64,000 nucleotides of DNA from Rhabdophis nuchalis (GCA_039707465.1 CM077645.1:141131503-141195502), one strand, 5' to 3'. Numbered from the stretch's first letter, positions 47,806-59,759 are shown. The notes: generated from the sequence alone by a model not told the origin. Numbers and translations are program-made.

Positions 47806-47837
47806 AAATACTAAGGTGCGTCTTATACTCTGGATAG
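47806..47837. mobile_element. Fragment of the CCGTATTTTTC transposon
   Basis: 'AAGGTGCGTCTTATACTCTG' matches the right terminal region of the element at 54415-55224. Confidence 0.55.
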
Positions 47838-47851
47838 CTAGATAGATAGAT

Positions 47852-48759
47852 TAAGGTGACCAGACATCCCGCTTTTGGCGGGACAATCACGCTTCCAAAG
47901 AATTAGTCCCACCCTTCATGGCCTCTTCAAAATGTCCCGCTTTTTGCCTGGGGTGGCAGCGGGCAAGTGGCGGGTGCTCTGCATGTGCTCAGACAGAGGC
48001 ACGGAGCGCGAGCAGGAAGCAGCGGGCTGGTGGGCAGGTGGAAGGGGAGGGCCGGTGAGGGAGGAGCCAGACAGGCAGCAGGCGGTAGAAGAAAGAGGAG
48101 AACCAGCCGGAGCCCGCGTGGCCCTGAAGTTTGCGCTGCACCGCCATGTGCTGAGAGCAGCCAGCTGGAAGCCCCACCGCTGCCGCCTCCTCGCCCGGCT
48201 CATCCTCGGTGCCCATGGTGGGATGGGTGGACAGTGGTGGGGCTTCCGGCCGGCCGCTCTCAGCACATGGTGGCGCAGCGCAAACTTCAGGGCTGCGCGG
48301 GCTCCGGATGGCTCTCAGGCTCCTCCCTCGCCGGCCTTCCCCTTCCACCTGCCCACCAGCCTGCTGCCACTTCCTGCCCGGTCCCCGTACTTCTGTCTGA
48401 GCGCATGCAGAGCGCCCGCTGCCTGCCCAGCCCCACCACCCCACCAGATGCCTACCTGCAGGTGCCCTGCTCGGGGGAGGAAGGGAGGGAGGGGGTTGGT
48501 CTGCGCGCACCCTGGCCAGCGAGGAAAGTGGGCGGCGAGGTAGAAATCTGGTCCCCTTACTTTAAAGAGGGCCCCGTGGTGGCGGGTGGGAGTGCGCCAA
48601 GACCCCGACGCCCTCTGCGCAGGCGTGTGATGAGCCGGAGCATGCACAGCCTCCCTCTTTGGCCCTGACGCCCTCTGCGCAGGCACGTGATACGCCGGAG
48701 TGCACCCCCCTGCCTGTCGATGGTGACCCGCTTTGGGACTTTGAATATCTGGTCACCTT

Positions 48760-48760
<1 letters not shown>
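47852..48760. mobile_element. hAT element, TAAGGTGACC ends, foldback interior (copy B)
   Basis: Ends TAAGGTGACCAG and CTGGTCACCTTA. Perfect 8-bp TSD AGATAGAT (47844-47851 and 48761-48768), in GATA repeat DNA. 909 bp, GC-rich, with an inverted repeat centred near 48215 ('CTGAGAGCAGCC...' against its inverse). A doubled segment 'CCTGACGCCCTCTGCGCAGG' occurs at 48604 and 48664. Same family and layout as 44505-45408. Confidence 0.9.

Positions 48761-48761
<1 letters not shown>

Positions 48762-48834
<73 letters not shown>
48762..48834. repeat. (GATA)n microsatellite
   Basis: Abuts the right end of the hAT element and the Penelope-type hairpin. Confidence 0.97.
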
Positions 48835-48835
48835 T

Positions 48836-48932
48836 TGTTTTCGTAGATTTTCATGGGTGTAGGTATGCTGGCATAGCTGGCTTCGGGGATTTTCCTGTGT
48901 AAGGGAAAATCCCCGAAGCCAGCTATGCCAGC

Positions 48933-48935
<3 letters not shown>
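48836..48935. repeat. Penelope-type terminus with 32-bp hairpin
   Basis: 'TTTTCGTAGATTTTCATGGG' starts the unit, as at 33222. The perfect inverted repeat 48864-48895 with 48904-48935 (8-base loop) is the same arm as at 32792. It is embedded in the (GATA)n array. Confidence 0.9.
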
Positions 48936-48970
<35 letters not shown>

Positions 48971-49036
48971 GGATGGATGGATGGATGGATGGATGGATGG
49001 ATGGATGGATGGATGGATGGATGGATGGATGGATGA
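48932..49036. repeat. (GATA)n then (GGAT)n microsatellite
   Basis: GATA units to about 48969, then GGAT units to 49036. Confidence 0.97.
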
Positions 49037-50852
49037 AAGAATTTTTACCAACTTTCAGTTTCTAAAAAGCAACACTGGTATGGTTAATAATGAATAATGG
49101 AAAAATCCAGCTACTAATGAACAATTACTATAAAAAAACCACATAAAAAGTTATAACTATATTGACAGATAATCAAGGATAATCAGTAGGACTACATTAG
49201 TATGTTGCTGGACTATGACCAATTATCCATCAGCCACAATGGATAAAATTGTCCTATTAAAATAGGAAAATCTGTCTAGGACAAGTATGCGCCAGATGGA
49301 CCTTTTTAAGGCTATATTTATCCATTTTTAAAAACTCTATGACTGCAACATTGAAGTATATTTTAGTACAGAGTCAGTCCTTTGTTATGGTCAATGGCCA
49401 GAAATCATATTTTAGAAAGTTTAAGCCTTCAATTTCATCTGTGATGTGATGAAGCTCCATTACTATGACATGTATTCTACCCAAGATTTTGTTGCTACAT
49501 AGTTGTTTTTATATGTCTTGGCATGTAGTAAAGTAATATTTTATTTAACCAGGACTTATTTTTAAGGACACAATTAGCATGCATCCATGATATACAGTAG
49601 TTTAAGATCAGAAACTGCACATTGTTCAAGATTGCATTTGGAAATTTATGGCTAGTCAGATTAGATAATATAAATTATTACTTTAAAGCGTTTTTTCTTA
49701 TATTCTGGTTAATTTGATACAAGTTATTGTCAAAGAAATTAATCAGTGTGGCTAATGAGGTATTCTTTTTAGTTATTAGAATTTCCTAAGGAAAAGAAAA
49801 TTGTTCATATGTAAATGAGGTCTCCACTTAATGAGCAGAGGCATATTATCAATCTTTTGGGTGCAAAGACTTCATAAAGTGGGGGGAGGGAGAGATTTTT
49901 GTTTTGTGTTCCTAACGGGTAAAAATGGTATATTTCTTAGATTACAATTCTTGGTTAGTTACATGAATGAATGAATAAGAAAAGATGAAATAGAAGAAGG
50001 AAATAACTTTGGGGCATTCCATATTATAGTGAAGCTAAAGATATCAGTTTCACCTTGCAAAGCCTACTGACAATTTTTATCTGTAGGGCAATTGAGCTTT
50101 TAATATGGCTTCAGACCTTACAACTTGTGATGAAATTTTTGGATTTCCTATCCTTCAGGATTAGGTGAAGGAAAAATTCTGGGGATCATCCTTTCAAAGT
50201 TTGAATAAGTTGAGTTATTTCTTGGGTTTCTGATTTGCTCATATAAAAAGGAACTTTTTTTTAAAAAATGATCCATTGATTCTATTTTTTTTCTTTCTAC
50301 AATGGTGAACTCTTTCTATGTATGGGATTTTGTGATATCTGTCTCTATGTCATTTTTCCTCTGTTGTTTTATAGAATAAGATTTAAAGCAGATTGTTATT
50401 TAAAGATGAATCTAAACTACAACATATCAAAATACTGAATGATTAAAAAGTAACTCTTCTGGTCAACAGTCAAACAACAATAACAATAGCCTAGGTGCAT
50501 CCTCAGAATAAAATTCCACTAAGTTCAGAAAGAAAACAGACATTAAATTGTAGCCTAAATTCATTAGGACCTCAGATATTCCCAAAGCCAGTTATATGCT
50601 TCAGATTTCTCCATCTATTAGAAGAGAAGGAAATCCATCCATGAGGTCAGGTGTCACATTACAGGGAGAACTGAAACACTTAGGTAGGCTCAAAAAAATT
50701 CCAAACACTTCTGCTAAGCAATATTTGTCAAAGAAAGTAAAGAAGCCAAAATAAAAAAAAATGTCAACAACAATCTCTATATTATAGAAACAGAAGATCT
50801 ATCATTTACTTATTTCTTTCTTCCTTCCTTCCTTACTTAGCTTCCTCCATTG
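49037..50852. other. Long AT-rich stretch, nothing recognised
   Basis: About 1.8 kb without an assignable element or frame. Confidence 0.55.
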
Positions 50853-51270
50853 ATAATAATAATTAATAATAATAATTTAATAATTTTAATTTGTTGACCG
50901 CTCCCTCTCCCCATAGGGACTCGGAGCGGTGCACAGGGAAAAACTAAAACAATAAATATACAAACACATTAAAAACAAATTAAACATATACCTGTGCTAA
51001 AATACCCCATTAACATACTAAAATTCCCAGTTAAAACAACTAAAACCCCATAGAGAGAGACTACCCTAGGCTGGCCAAGCAGAAAAAATGTGTTTTTAGT
51101 TTTAGACGGAAGGAGCGGAAGTCCGTGGTCGTTCTAATATCGGGGGGAAGGTCGTTCCAGAGGGCTGGGCCCACCACAGAGAGAGCCCTTCCCCTGGGCG
51201 TCGCCCGCTGACAAAGTCTAGTGGACGGCACCCGGAGAAGTCCCTCTCTGTGGGAGTGAATCGGCCGTGT
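50853..51270 (-). mobile_element. L2-group LINE 3' fragment
   Basis: (AAT)n tail at 50858-50890, then the 3' UTR block 'CGCTCCCTCTCCCCATAGGG' (from about 50900) and the C-terminal ORF2 part (minus, 'GPALWN' region) to about 51270. Confidence 0.87.
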
Positions 51271-51469
51271 AGGTTAGCCTGTGTTTTTGTAATGGTCAGC
51301 TTTGCTTTTTTATTTTTAAACAACTGGCTAGGATCTAATCCTCACACACATTTAAGCAGGTCACAGATGGAAACGATCCCTCCTTTCCCAAAAGAGAATA
51401 ATTTTTAGCCTGGAAGAAAGAGTTGCAAGAATTTAACCCTGATTGCAGGGTAAACATTTAGAGGGGGTA

Positions 51470-51639
51470 TTCAGGTGGTTCTCTCCAGTTCGGGCGAACT
51501 AGTAGAGGTGGCTGAGGGAGGCTCTGCCCACCCATCCTGATATAATGTGGAAGCACCGCGCATGCGCAGAAAGAGGTACACATGCGCAGATGAGTTTGCA
51601 AACCGGTAGGGAAGGGAATCCCACCTCTGCCCTCATTGG
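51470..51639. mobile_element. hAT MITE-like element, family of 8566
   Basis: Begins CAGGTGGTTCTC and ends CCCACCTCTG. TSD not convincing. Confidence 0.5.
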
Positions 51640-52291
51640 ATACCTAGCACTTACATGAAGATTTTCAGAATGGCTTTTTGGCTTTTCCATAATAAATTGA
51701 AGCTCTTGCACTCTTGTGTGCTTGTTGATCTCTTAAAGTTCTGCCCGACAGGAAGAAGCTTTACACCTACCAGCTGAACTCCAGTACATTTGAGTGCTTA
51801 CAGGCATCAGCAAAAAGAGGGATAAAAATATTATCACTACCTGGTAATAGAGGAGGTTTGGACTAGCAGCTGTGTGTGTGTGTGTAGGGGAGCTATGAAG
51901 CTATGACTAGAGTGGAAGGCTGGAGCTGAAGGGCTGAAAATTGAGCAGGACTGATTGGAAGTTATTCACATGGAAGAGGGATAATTGGGATGAACAAGGC
52001 AATGAAAAGTCCTAGGAAACAACAAGGGAATGAGGAAGCAGAGGCAGAAAGAAGGGATCTGTTATTTTGGAAGTGGAATATAAATAAAAAAGAAATAGGG
52101 TAGAATTATTCTGAAAGAAAGAGAAAACAAAAAAACAAACAAACAAACAAACCAGTTGAGCTGATTTTTAACTGGGATTGTGAACAGAAAAGGAAAGGGA
52201 GAACTATAGGTCCAAATAGTAAATAATGCAATTATTCTGGTTTTGCAATAAGTTTCTGGTCTATTTGACTTCATCCCGTTAATCATTTTAT
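51640..52291. other. Unrecognised sequence
   Basis: An (AAAC)n run lies at 52130-52152; otherwise nothing recognised. Confidence 0.5.
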
Positions 52292-52368
52292 GAATGGGCA
52301 TATTAGAAATGTTGAGGCTGTTATGCAGAGAGAGCATGACAGCCTCAACATTTCTAATATGCCCATTC
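52292..52368. repeat. Perfect 30-bp hairpin
   Basis: Arms 52292-52321 and 52339-52368 are exact reverse complements. The 17-base gap itself adds ATGC/GCAT pairs and a G-U, leaving a loop of 7. It is not part of a recognised transposon. It could be a short foldback element or a hairpin RNA. Confidence 0.9.
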
Positions 52369-52395
52369 CTCCAAAACATTAGGGTAGCCCTAGCA

Positions 52396-53170
52396 TAGCG
52401 GTGGCTCAGTGGCTAAGACACTGAGCTTGCAGATCAGAAAGGTTGGCAGTTCAGCAGTTTGAGTGCGGTGTAATGGAGTGAGCTCCCATTACTTGTCCCA
52501 GCTTCTGCCAACCTAGCAGTTCAAAAGCATATGAAAATAATACTTTATAGTTGTACGTATATACACATACAATGAAATTAACATAAACCCAGAGACTAGG
52601 CCCAACACACATAACAATCCCCAAACACCCCCCCACCCATCAAAAAAATTATCTGCCCCTAAACCACCCAAGTATCCGTACAACAGACCATGTAGTGCTA
52701 TCCAATTGATGGTGGCCCTTTCGTTCATTGTTGAGTGCAATTATAGCTCTGGGATAAAAGCTATTCAGAAGACGTGTTTTAATTGTTCTGTATCTTCTGC
52801 CAGAAGGCAACAGTCTAAAAAAATTGTAAGCAGGATGGGAAGAGTCTCTGAGAATGTTATGCAACTTCCTCAAACAGCAAGATGCAAAGATGGCATCCAG
52901 AGCTGGCAGCTGGAGCCAAGTAATATTCTGGGCAGTTTTAATGATTATCTGTAGAGTTTTTTCTCCAATGCAAGTAGAAAAAATAGGAACCACCTTTGGT
53001 GGGAAGGTAACAGTGTTCTGTGTGCCTTTGGCGTTTAGTCATGCTGGCCATATAACCACAGAGACATCTTCAGACAGTACTGGGTCTTCGGCTTTGAAAA
53101 AGAGATGAGCACCACCCCCTAGAGTCGGGAACACCTAGCACATATGTGCAAGGGGAACCTTTACCTTTAG
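52396..53170 (+). mobile_element. Sauria-type SINE split by an insertion
   Basis: Head 'GTGGCTCAGTGGCTAAGACA' (52401) and body to about 52536. It then resumes at about 52967 ('GCAAGTAGAAAAAATAGG') and ends in the '...CACATATGTGCAAGGGGAAC' tail. TSD CCTAGCA at 52389-52395 and 53171-53177. The SINE is interrupted where the copy at 39397 is continuous. Confidence 0.88.
52537..52966 (-). pseudogene. LINE 3' end inserted in the Sauria SINE
   Basis: Minus frame around 52960-52690 reads 'RKLHNILRDSSHPAYNFF', 'LLPSGRRYR' and 'NSFYPRAIIALN'. The 'HP...LLPSGRR...NSF.P.AI' pattern ends the ORF of several non-LTR groups, for example Rex1-like. The clade is not certain. 5' truncated. Confidence 0.6.
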
Positions 53171-53177
53171 CCTAGCA

Positions 53178-54412
53178 GAAAATGCAGTTACCCATATTGT
53201 ATCTTTTTTGTACTTTGAAAATGAAAACAACATTTTTTAAATCTAGATTTCACAGAAGATACAGGGTTTTGAAAGAGCTTAGCTATTGCCTAAATATTTT
53301 GGGTGGAATTTACAGAGGTAATATTTGACAAAGAGTTGTAGGAAACTTTTTAGTAATGCATGCGATCTTTCAAAATACCCACTAACAATTTTAGACATTA
53401 GGATATGCTATACCTTATGTTATAATTTATTTGCCTTTAGTACTTAAGGGCAAATCTGATAATAACCCCTGCTTTTGCATGATTTTTAGAAATTATTCAT
53501 GCTTAGCTAACCATAACAGTTGCAAGGTAAAAATTGTGCCAAAACGCAAAAAAAGTCTGATCCATTGTCTTTGTCTGTTACAGAAATAGTGTGCACTGGA
53601 AGCAAGTTTACGCATCAAATCCTTGATATTATTTACTGCAATGCAATTGTAAATATATTATTTGCTTTAGGAAATAGTTACAAAACGGCACTTGAGCATT
53701 TCATTGTATATACTCAAGAGAAGGTTACATAAAGCAAAGAGGAATGCTCCAATAATGTACCTGACAAAATCTACCGAGGGAGCATCAAGTACGTATTTTT
53801 TGAAGCCTGTAATTTATACAACGTCTAACAAATTGCTTAAGTACCTTAAATTAATCTATTATAGTTTACAACTGAATGCTTTAAAAGATACCCCCAAATG
53901 CTCTACATTTCATAACTGTTTAATGTCAAAGCAGTGACAAATCTATACAGATTTTCCCAGCAGACTAAGTATTTGTAGATGTTTTGCTTCTGAATTTCAT
54001 TCTGGCACAGTTTTTGCAAATATTGCAAACATATACAGTTGGATACATGTTTGTAGGGCCAAACTTCATGTATTGATATATATAGTAATAATTATATGTA
54101 ATAATACAATAATTGTGAATGTTAATAAAAATAGTCTTACACTAAATATTAACTATTTACTATAACTGCTGCGACATTCAGACAACATATTCCCTATCAT
54201 ATTGCCAAAGCCTTTCCAGAACAACCGGGTTGTGTTCTGACTCTGAGCTGTTCTAAGGCACACAAAATTCTATAGGGAATGCTACTTCCATATCTTCTTC
54301 TGTCAACCATCTTAATAAGAGGAAAACTCAACAGGATCTCTTTTCTTGAAAGCAATGAGGAGCCATATTGTCTGTGAGGCAGTCAGTCTTAAAGATAACC
54401 CAGACCTTGAAT
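53178..54412. other. Unrecognised AT-rich sequence
   Basis: No repeat or gene recognised. Confidence 0.5.
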
Positions 54413-54414
54413 TA

Positions 54415-55224
54415 CCGTATTTTTCCAGAGAATAAGACGCACCGGAGTATAAGACGCACCAAGGTTTTGAAGAGGCAAATTACAAAAAAAAGTAGGTAGG
54501 TAGATAGAGAGATAGATAGGGAGAGAAAGAAAGAGAAATATAGTAGGTAGGTAGGTAGGTAGGTAGGTAGGTAGGTAGGTAGGTAGGTAGGTAGGTAAAG
54601 GAATAGAGAGAGAGAAATAGAGAGAGAAATACAGTAAGGAGAGAGAGAGTGAGAGAGAGTAGGTAGGTAGATTGATGTTTCCAGGTGTATTTATCCATGT
54701 CCTGGAGAAGGAAATTGCTGACAAACCTTAGGACTTTGTTTCTCCTGGCATAGAAACAGTTAAAGAGCTTTCCAAAGGAAAATAAACCCTTTTTGCACTC
54801 TGCAAACATCGCCAAAATGGCCCGTTTCTCCACGAATACGGGGCTTTTTTTTCAAATAAAAAGCATGACTAGCCTTGGGGGGGGGCTTGCAGAGTGCTCC
54901 TGAGGGGGGGTCTAAAGTGAGCAAAAAACCAGCCCATTTATCGTGAAAATGTGCCATTTTCGTGTCAAATAAATTGCATGCATAGCACTATGGAGGCTTA
55001 TAGAGTGCTGCTGTGGGCTGGGGGGGGCGTTTTAGGCTCATTTCTGCCCTCCCCAGCCTCCAGGAGCTCTCTGGAAGCCTCCGTAAGGCTAGGCACAGCC
55101 AGTTTGGTGAAGGGGTGGGGTTCCAGGAGGCAAAAAATGCTGTACTCGATGTATAAGACGCACTCAGATTTTCAGCCTCTTTTTAAAGGAAAAAAAGGTG
55201 CGTCTTATACACCGAAAAATACAG
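54415..55224. mobile_element. Non-autonomous TIR transposon, CCGTATTTTTC ends
   Basis: Left end CCGTATTTTTCC followed by AATAAGACGCACC; the right end inverted reads CTGTATTTTTCGG followed by TATAAGACGCACC. About 24 of 29 positions match. TA flanks both sides (54413-54414, 55225-55226), suggesting a TA target as in Tc1/mariner-like elements, though the superfamily is not certain. The interior holds (GTAG)n and G-runs. There is no transposase. Confidence 0.8.
54541..54597. repeat. (GTAG)n microsatellite inside the TIR transposon
   Basis: Same compound array as in the Helitron at 2917, including the 'GAGAGAGAAATACAGTA' spacer. Confidence 0.95.
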
Positions 55225-55522
55225 TATATTCTCAAAAGTATTGCTGGTGAATGCAGCCACTGCAGTGTAGAAAGGATGTAAGGTGCCTTGCTTATTTGTA
55301 AGTGCTATCACTGTTTTGTTCCTCTTTCAATATTTGAGGCTATGTAAACTTTTATAACTTCTCGTTGGCCCTCATAACTCATTGGGTAGGGAATCATTTT
55401 TTGGTAGCGCAAAGAAGACCAAAAGAATTATGTTATAAATATCACTACATCACAAACATTGATATAACATTTGACTGACAATGAAAGTGGCCAAAATATA
55501 GATGATTGTTTATGTACTAAAG

Positions 55523-55859
55523 CAGACTTTCCCAACCTTTCTGGGTTGGTGGCCCAGAGGGCGGAGGGACAGGCTCCTTTATGCATACATGTACATGTGT
55601 GAACAGGGCAACAAGCATGGGCACAACACAAACAGAGTGGCGACAGTAGCACACATGTGGCAGCCACGGCAACACTAGAATGTGTGTGTGTGTGTGCATG
55701 TGCATGATGATAGCACCCATGTGGCACTCACGACAATCTTAGCACAAGTGAGGGTTGTGCACATGCATGTGCACACATGCGCACACACTGGCCAGCCACT
55801 CACAAGGCCCTGGCAACAGGCCACAGCCTAGTATTGAGCTCACAGGTTTGGGACCCCTG
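55523..55859. mobile_element. Non-autonomous hAT element
   Basis: Begins CAGACTTTCCCAACC and ends GTTTGGGACCCCTG. TSD TACTAAAG (55515-55522) and TATGAAAG (55860-55867), 6 of 8. The interior has CATGTG-rich sequence. Confidence 0.65.
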
Positions 55860-55867
55860 TATGAAAG

Positions 55868-56587
55868 GGAAGAAAGGCCATGGGACTCTGATAATTGGGA
55901 TCAAAACTTGGTGCCTGTACCATTGTGGATGTTTATCTATTGTATAAGCAAATAGCAATTTGGGACTCTGAAGAGAATGGGTAGGCAAGCCCCACCCCAT
56001 GTTCACTCTTGCAAGTCATCTGTCAGTCACTCAGGACAACCGGCAAAGTGCTGGTTCAGATATTCGAAGCATTGTCATTTCCTCTCAAGCATATATTTTA
56101 ACACGTAGAAAAATTAAGCTCTAACCTCTTCCTTTCCAGTTGGATTTTTTTTTTTTTTTTTTTTTTTTTGGTCTTTAAAAAGTTGCAGTTTGAACTCTGG
56201 GTAGAAAGGAGCAAGGAGAGTGAGGCAAGATTGGGAAGAGGGCAGGAATCTATACAGTTTGTGAGATTAAAAAAAATATGTCAAGAAGATGAGGACACCC
56301 CCTGAAAATTAAACAAGGGGATTTTGGTCATCCTAAGGCAAAGGCCACACATTTTGACAGAAGTATTTTGTAAGATTACTTGTTTTAATTTTAACTGGAT
56401 GCACTGCTCGCATCAAACATACATTCAGTAACTTTTGTGTTCTGTGTACATGCTTGTACAGAGTGAATTGTATGTTTAAATGAAACCTGAAACCTTATAT
56501 TGTCCTTATAATGTTAAAAAACCTCACATTCAAAAATTATAACCTGTTATTTGAACACTTTATTTTTATCTCCTACAGCTGAAAAGA
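55868..56587. other. Unrecognised sequence with a T-run
   Basis: 25 T at 56145-56169. No element boundaries seen around it. Confidence 0.5.

Positions 56588-56632
<45 letters not shown>
56588..56632. repeat. (TA)n microsatellite
   Basis: Pure TA dinucleotides. Confidence 0.97.
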
Positions 56633-56641
<9 letters not shown>

Positions 56642-56891
56642 TTCTTTTTCTTCTTTTAATACAGACTGGCTCTATCTCATGTGATTGATTTATCTTTCAA
56701 AGGAGTGGGGTAGAAGTTCTGATTTTGCTACTTGCAAGCTTCAGCCAGAAATATATAGAGGTGGTAATATAGAATTTGTTTCTCCTGTTTCCTTTCATTT
56801 GTTTTTGTTTTTATTTTTCTGTAAGATAGATAAACCATGGTAATGAGCTGGTTCCAGCTTTCAAGTCATCTCCTTGAAAGATACTGTAAGT

Positions 56892-57221
56892 CAGTGATGG
56901 CTAATCTTTTCCGGACTGAGTGGCCAAATTGTGTGTATGCCCAAATCCCCCAAATGCAATGTGTGTGTGCCCCCCATGCATGCTCCCCATCCCCTGTGCA
57001 TGTGTATGTGGCCCCCTGCAAGCACCATACCTCCCATGCATGCGCATGCCGCCCTGTATGTGCCTCTCCCCACATGCACAGAAGACATCCAAAGACCAGG
57101 TGACCAGCTGGAGGAACGTGTGCATGCACAGCGGAACTGAACTGGGGTGACGGTTTGCATGCCTACAGAGAGGGTGCTGTGTGGCGCTTCTGGCATGCGT
57201 GTCATAGATTCACCATCACAG
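56892..57221. mobile_element. hAT element, family of 7527, TSD decayed
   Basis: Begins CAGTGATGGCTAATC and ends ATTCACCATCACAG. Candidate TSD CTGTAAGT and CTGCAGCC is only 4 of 8. The interior has CATGCA-rich sequence. Confidence 0.6.
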
Positions 57222-58314
57222 CTGCAGCCTACAGCTACAAACCACTACATCCACACAGAAGGCAGAGCTCAGGAATTGAGACCCAAAATGGCTTTTGAGA
57301 GAGGAAATTGAAGCCTCTAAATTTTATTCTGAGTTCAGTCTGGCTGTTACAGGATGAGCTGGATGAAATTAGAATGAGAACCATACTCAGATTAAGGCTA
57401 AATGGTCAATTGAAGCATTCTAAATTAACCAGTGGCACACCATTATACCATTACTGATTTAAAGTATCCTGCTATATCTTTCACAGTAAATATATCACTC
57501 ATCTTGATTTTGCATGTTTTCCAATTTAGCCATGAGTGTTTGAGTTACTTTACTTACTTTCTCTTCTCTTTATCAAAAAGCATATTTTCCTGAACAAACT
57601 TTCCAAACATTATATTTTTAATGAAATAGCTCACTACTTAACATCATGCTCAAATAGCTGTACTGAGTTTGAGAGTATCCAATTATTTCAAATTAGTATT
57701 AGGGGGATATACTGTGCTCTTAAAAGGGGAAACACTACAACTCCGGGAGCAAATCTTAATGTCAATGATCATTTTGCTTACGTTTATATTCCAATTAAGG
57801 AATAAAGATTCCTCTCTTGACTGAGATTCATAATGTTTTATTTACAGTTCAAAATATCTGCATTTATACATCACACTTATCGCAAACTATAATTGGATAT
57901 ATATTTCCAACCCTGAACTTCTTAGTTCAGTTCCCTTAAAATTATGTTGGTTCCTTTTTCTATTTACTTTTATAAACTATTTTTAAAATAAAATAAAATT
58001 ATAGGAATGATTTAAAAAAAAAAAAAACCTCTCAAACATATACCTTGCTTGATTAAGCCTCATTCTTTCCAAAAGGATAAATAAGGATCGCTATGTAAAA
58101 TAAACTTTGATATCTTATTATCATCTGTATCAAGGCCTTCCCAGTTTTGTGTCCTAATCAGCATTGGAAACACATCTGACTGGTGAGGGTAAGGACACAT
58201 GAAGAGGAAGAAAGAAATGGAGATAGGAAATAGTTATATGCTCTTTCATTAAAAACTAAATGTTGAGACACCTTATGAAATGTAATCCTGAAGAACATCC
58301 TTGAATATTGCAAT
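57222..58314. other. Unrecognised AT-rich sequence
   Basis: No repeat or gene recognised. Confidence 0.5.
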
Positions 58315-58740
58315 CAAAGATTTAGAATAAGAGGCTTTTTGAGATCATCTAGTCGAATACAGATAATGTATTTTCTGTCATTCTTCTCTAACCTTTTAAA
58401 TCAAATTAATAACATATTTCTTCCTATCAGATCACTTCTCATCTTGGATTGAAAATCTGACTCCTTTCAATGTCCATCATTTGATTTTTAAAAAAATCCA
58501 TTTATTACAAGATAAATGACAGCATGGCATCCCTTCAGATACATATGAATCATTACATTGTCTTTCTTTGATTTTCTGTTGTCTGAGATGCTTCATCTGT
58601 TCTTTATAGGAATATTTTTCTACTTACCTCCATATTCTGACTCTCTCTCTTTAGGATGAACCCAGTCTGTCAATGTTCTTATTATGGAACCCATGATTGG
58701 ACAATATAATTCAGTTGCAATCAGACTATCTTAGAAAATG
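58315..58740 (-). pseudogene. Old CR1-like fragment
   Basis: 'TTTTTGAGATCATCTAGTCG' at the left and 'TTATGGAACCCATGATTGG' at the right follow a strongly diverged minus-strand CR1 3' half. Confidence 0.45.
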
Positions 58741-58756
58741 CCTTAAACCTGAAAAA

Positions 58757-59085
58757 TGGTTCTCTCACAACTAAGTCCCAAAGGTGCTTTTTCAAGAGGC
58801 AATTGGACTTTCTGGTTTTTCTTTGAAGATGTTTTGCTTCTCATCCAAGAAGGTCCTTCAGCTGAAGAAAGCTTACTTAAAAGAATTACAGTTAGAATGG
58901 GCCTTGGGGGTCTTCTAGTCCAACTCCCTGCTTGAACGGAAGATCTTATGCCATTCTGGATAAATGGCTCCTTGGATGAGAAGCAAAATGTCTTCAAACA
59001 AAAACCCAAAAGTCCAGTTGCCTCTTGAAAAATCACCTTTGGACAATCATGAGCTGGATGACTGAGAATCTCCATAGACACTCAT
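58757..59085. repeat. Inverted pair of the repeat at 14300 flanking a CR1 3' end
   Basis: Arm 58777-58851 is the inverse of 58971-59044; the right copy runs on to about 59085. Between them lies a CR1 3' end (58880-58965, 'GGGTCTTCTAGTCCAAC'). The arms carry 'CTTGGATGAGAAGC' plus AAAACATC or AAAATGTC, mutated versions of the GAAACGTC motif. Confidence 0.75.
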
Positions 59086-59756
59086 AACTAAGTATTGATA
59101 AATATTAGAAAGAGGGGAGTATTTGGACAATAATTCATCCAATTTACTATTAGGACATAATTTATCTAGGAAAAATTATTTGTAATAAATAAATATGAAT
59201 GGAGAAATACTGTAGTTAACGGTAAAAGCTAGTTTTTTTGAGTTGCCTATTTTTTAAATTCCACAAGATTCCATGATATTGCATTAACTATCCCCCCACC
59301 CCAAAAAAAAATCAAGTTGTGCATATCTTAGTAAAAAGCAAATAAATAAAGGGCTTAAAGTTGTAAAGCTGGTAAATGGAAAAACAATAAAAAATTCACT
59401 TTATGTATCACATTTCTATTTTTTCCCCTACTAAATGTAAATCCTTGTGCAAATGCACTGAACATTAATTAATTTCTCCCAGGTCTAATGATAATTAATA
59501 CTAACTTTTGGCCTGATAGAATATTTTCCAAGAATGCTTTGAATAGCTTAGCTAAAGATGATGAATGAAGACTCCTCTGATGGGCCAATTCATAGAGATT
59601 CACCTGCAGAAAGAAAGAGATATCTTGCAGAGAAAATAAAACATTCATGAAGTTATAGACCTGGGATAACCACAGATTTTGATTGCGACAGTTGAACCAG
59701 TTTTGGTCCAACCATTTCATAGTGTGGAACTTGATTTTGCTTGACTTTGTTTATAT
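59086..59756. other. Unrecognised sequence
   Basis: No repeat or gene recognised. Confidence 0.5.
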
Positions 59757-59759
59757 ATA

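Noticed and set aside
47875..48686. Frames up to 233 codons on both strands
   Set aside because: Same reason: interior of the second TAAGGTGACC hAT element.
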